This document shows positions 61,032 to 64,000 of a stretch of DNA of 64,000 nucleotides, piece after piece. A program made the translations under genes and the position numbers. Source of the DNA: Blasia pusilla. Its lineage: Eukaryota; Marchantiophyta; Marchantiopsida; Blasiales. A model generated the notes under the pieces. It was given only the letters and a program-made list of their open reading frames with translations, was not told where the DNA came from and searched no databases. Numbering within the stretch: the stretch's first letter is position 1; the number at the start of each line of letters is the position of its first letter. Where the stretch lies: the NCBI GenBank assembly GCA_050084515.1, contig CM114272.1:2046001-2110000 (forward strand), read 5' to 3'.

Positions 61032-61765
61032 CTAATGGCATGCCCCGTGCTATGCAAAATCCAAAAATAGATATTCAAAATGAAAAATATATGAGAGAAT
61101 GGAGTATGGAGAGATTCTTATGAGTTACCTTTCTTTTAATTCATGTTTACATTTTTTTTAATCTAAAATGCATATGAGTTGGTTTCAATAACATAGACGT
61201 GGGCCCCTTCAAGTTAGGAAAATAGGAAGTTATGTTTTTATGTGGTTATGTTCATGGATTGTTCCATTGTTGTTACTAGTGGAATCAATATTCAAAATGG
61301 AGTATGGAGAGATTCTTGTGAGTTACATTTTTTTTTATCCTTGTTGATATTTTTAGGGTCTAAAACACATAAAAGTTGGATTTAATAACATGGATGTGGA
61401 CCCCGTTTAAGTTAGGAAAATAAATGTTCATTTATGTGCATTTTGTATATCTTTATGTTCATGGATTGTTCCACTGTTGTTACTAGTGGGCAGCCAGTGC
61501 CATGCACGGAAGTGAAGGAACTAATCATGTTAGACAAAAAATAATTTTCTTGTTGATGTGGAGGAGAAAACCTTTTCTTGTTGTTCGATTGCCACATGTC
61601 AAGCAAATAGGTGTTTGCAAATCAAGAAGGCCTCTAAAAGTAGAATATAAATATTTTTCTTGCTACATGTAGAAGAGAAAACATTTTCTTACTTCCCCAT
61701 TGCCACATGTCAAAGAAAAAAGTGTTTGCAAATGAAAAAGGCACTCTCCAATAATAATACATATT
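61032..61765 (-). mobile_element. Nested minus-strand Helitron-like elements
   Basis: An inner element of about 283 bp runs on the minus strand from about 61765 (TATGTATTATTATTGGAGAGTGCC) to a GTGC-ATG-GCAC hairpin and CTAG at 61483-61486 followed by T. A second 3' end, GCATAGCACGGGG then CATGCCATTAG and T, lies at 61032. Between them, about 61089-61283 and 61288-61485 are diverged tandem copies of about 195 bp, both ending GTTGTTACTAGTGG. The block lies directly upstream of the PCCA-like gene. Confidence 0.6.
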
Positions 61766-61769
61766 TCTA

Positions 61770-64000
61770 TCTCTAAACCTACTTCTATTACTCTTTCACC
61801 CAATGACTTAAAACATTATATAAGCGGTATTGGTAAAGGATTTAATTTTTTTAACTATATGAGAAAACAATAATAATTCCCATATGTTCACCCATTATAT
61901 ATTAGTGTATAATCTGAGCTATTCATGGGACTAGTAATCCTACTCTCCAAAATTTTCTTTCGTGATACCAAAACATCTTCTAGTGCCCCAATATCATGTA
62001 TCAAGCATAGAGGCATTTGCAAATCAAGAAGCTATTGTACCTTACTAGTGTAAATTGTCCAAATGGGAGCTTTGAGATGCCTTGATTATAATTTTTTTCA
62101 ATATATACATTATCAATGCAACATAGTAAAATCCGCTAGAGACCTTTATGTTCTCTCTTTAAAGCCCCTAAAGAAATCCCTCTCAGACACATCTTCATAA
62201 GAATTTGGAGAGTAGAGGGACTAGAAACACCGTTGAGAAAGAGCAAGCACAACATGCACAATACCTAGCAATGTTAACTTTTCAAAAATAGTAGGAGTCT
62301 TATAGACACGTAATGGCCTACTCCGTGCATTGTTTCACCTCACAACCTTCTAATAGAGATAAACACTCACTAGGAACAACTTAGCTAATCTTGGAACAAG
62401 AAAGAGTGGCAACACCAAACTAGCATAAGCTCATATACATGAGACACAAGGAAAACGAGTTGAACACTCGAGGGCATTCAATACCTTACTGCGAAAGCAT
62501 CATGGTGGAAAGTGAGTACTTCACAATGGAACACATAGCACTTATTGAACAAAGCAACAAGTTATGCATATGTACTAGTGGCATGGAGGGGAGGGTCCCA
62601 CCCTCTAGCTGCGTAGCTAGATGGAGGATGACCTAAAACAAATCCTAATATATCTCCTGAAAAAGAGTTGATAAACTTAATCCTCTTAATTATTTGTCCC
62701 TAAACTTAGAAAAGACTTTAGTCATAACTATCTATCTTTCTTCCTACTATACTACATCAAGGAAGAGGCAACAACTGTCCATACCATTTGCTAGTTCTAG
62801 CTCCTAGTTCACTTCTATATACAATACAATTTGTATGTCTTGTGTTTGGAATGTAATGCTTTCTCAACATATCTCACGGCATCCTTCTTCCCATTTTGAC
62901 ACATGGCTCCCGTAGCTTTAAAGTTGTGAATTGGAAAAGAGAGAATATTTCATTCCTTTCGAATAAATCAAAAGATGTGGTGTTCTTTGTATTCCTAGCA
63001 AACTATTTTTATGTTTTTCCATCCTTGCTTGTGAGATTTAGGTCAACATTTCAGCGAGTTTCAGTGTGTATCTGGAAGGTGGTGGGGCGACTTTATCAAA
63101 AAGGGAATTATAATTGCACTTGGGAAGATATGGCTAGAATTCTACCTTTCACAAGAAGCTCACACAAAAAGTGACTAAGTTCATATTTCCAATTGATGAA
63201 ATCCTTTCGTGTGTCAAAAAATTGATGAATTGTGATTGGTTATGTAAATGGATGGACATTTCAATTGGAATTTTCATTTTGGCCCCACACTACAAGGCCT
63301 TTTATATGTCCTAATGTTTCCTTAATGCCCCTTGCGCCCTTAGGACCTGGGCTGCCCCTCCGAAGCCATCTTATACTCTACATCGAATGATAGATCTCGT
63401 GTAGGGCACTTAAGGCAGCAAGCCCACAACACCAAGTGTGTGGACCCTATGGGATGAAGTAGGGCCCATGGATATAGAGAGAGGATAATGGCTCTCCCGA
63501 CGTCATTCTTGATACTTTTGACTCTTGATTTCCAACTTTCTTACACGCTGCACTATTGCGGAGGCTTTGTTGAATTTCAGAGACTTTCGGCCCTTGTTAC
63601 GTTGTTGTGGTTGGCCGATCTTATTACGATATCAAAGCTTCATTGCTTATCACTCTCGTCCATTCAATTCCTTGCAACTCTCTCGCTCTCGTTGCCTTGT
63701 GTTCGCTTTGCTGGCCCTTGCCGCCTTCAGTGTCATGCCTTGGTTGTGTGTTAACATCTTCTTTGATGTTCTCATTGTGAGATTTTCTTTGTCACTCTCA
63801 CTGAGCTTTATTACCGCCTTGATTAAGACTAATTTCTCACTATTACTACTTGTAGTTATGCATTGCAACATCAAATGTCATGGCCCTCGTATCCAAACGT
63901 GCGATGATGTAGAACATTATAACTCTAGTGGGCTCACACTAGGATGGAAGCGCGATGGAGTCTCTAGAATGAGACATGAGTTGTAAGCAAGATGCAAGCC
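61770..64000. other. Intergenic DNA, no gene recognised
   Basis: AT-rich up to about 63.2 kb, including a fragment at about 61990-62030 resembling the Helitron block GCAAATCAAGAAG. From 63.3 kb the composition becomes more even, and frames of 88 and 153 residues overlap on the plus strand at 63488-63986. They are hydrophobic or serine-rich and not recognised. They might be the start of a gene that continues past the window. Confidence 0.4.

Noticed and set aside
63488-63986. Two overlapping plus-strand frames at the right edge
   Set aside because: Hydrophobic and Ser-rich without any recognised domain. They may be the leader of a gene beyond the window, so no gene was called.

Overview
The window looks like nuclear DNA of a land plant, most likely a non-seed plant such as a bryophyte (inference). 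It combines plant-type transposons (a hAT element with a DUF659 domain, a Ty3/gypsy element, many Helitron ends), a plant telomere-type TTTAGGG motif, spliced genes with AT-rich introns, and GC-rich or CT-rich gene leaders separated by long AT-rich intergenic DNA. Perhaps 15% is genic and the rest is repeat-derived or featureless. The exact species cannot be read from the sequence.

Four host genes can be supported. At the left edge a minus-strand exon resembles the N-terminal part of HESO1-type RNA nucleotidyltransferases. At 36.4-38.5 kb is a plus-strand MOS2/GPKOW gene (G-patch plus KOW, a spliceosome-associated RNA-binding protein) with a microsatellite-rich leader and an apparent 1-nt frameshift near its start. 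At 41.0-42.5 kb is a minus-strand SEL1-like repeat gene. At 51.7-60.6 kb is a complete minus-strand biotin-dependent carboxylase of 22 coding exons whose joined reading frame gives 743 residues. It resembles the alpha chain of propionyl-CoA carboxylase (PCCA) more than plant methylcrotonyl-CoA carboxylase. It carries a likely mitochondrial presequence, a biotin carboxylase domain, the PCC-type BT domain and a C-terminal biotinyl domain with AMKM.

The mobile DNA is layered. From 5.1 to 7.6 kb there is a head-to-tail run of short Helitron-like units plus a longer non-autonomous candidate. From 7.7 to 10.9 kb lies a decayed gypsy pol on the minus strand whose integrase ends in a PHD finger, followed by an LTR-like repeat that recurs three more times in the window. 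It is cut off by a strange GC-rich quasi-repeat block (10.86-11.15 kb). From 12.0 to 14.4 kb there is a decayed hAT transposase, followed directly by a 180-bp tandem satellite (14.5-15.65 kb). From 20.1 to 16.5 kb a broken minus-strand gene combines a protein-kinase domain with a RING finger. From 22.5 to 23.7 kb there are remains of an autonomous Helitron Rep protein. Small Helitrons with recognisable ends also lie near 30.0, 34.8, 46.0 and 61.5 kb. The middle (24-35 kb) is AT-rich with no gene found and includes a degenerate repeat tract at 32.7-34.3 kb.

There is no operon-like arrangement. The PCC alpha chain would work with a beta chain encoded elsewhere. Observations most worth checking are the PCCA gene in a plant-like genome, the kinase-RING composite gene, the PHD finger of the gypsy integrase, the tandem Helitron array and the 180-bp satellite.
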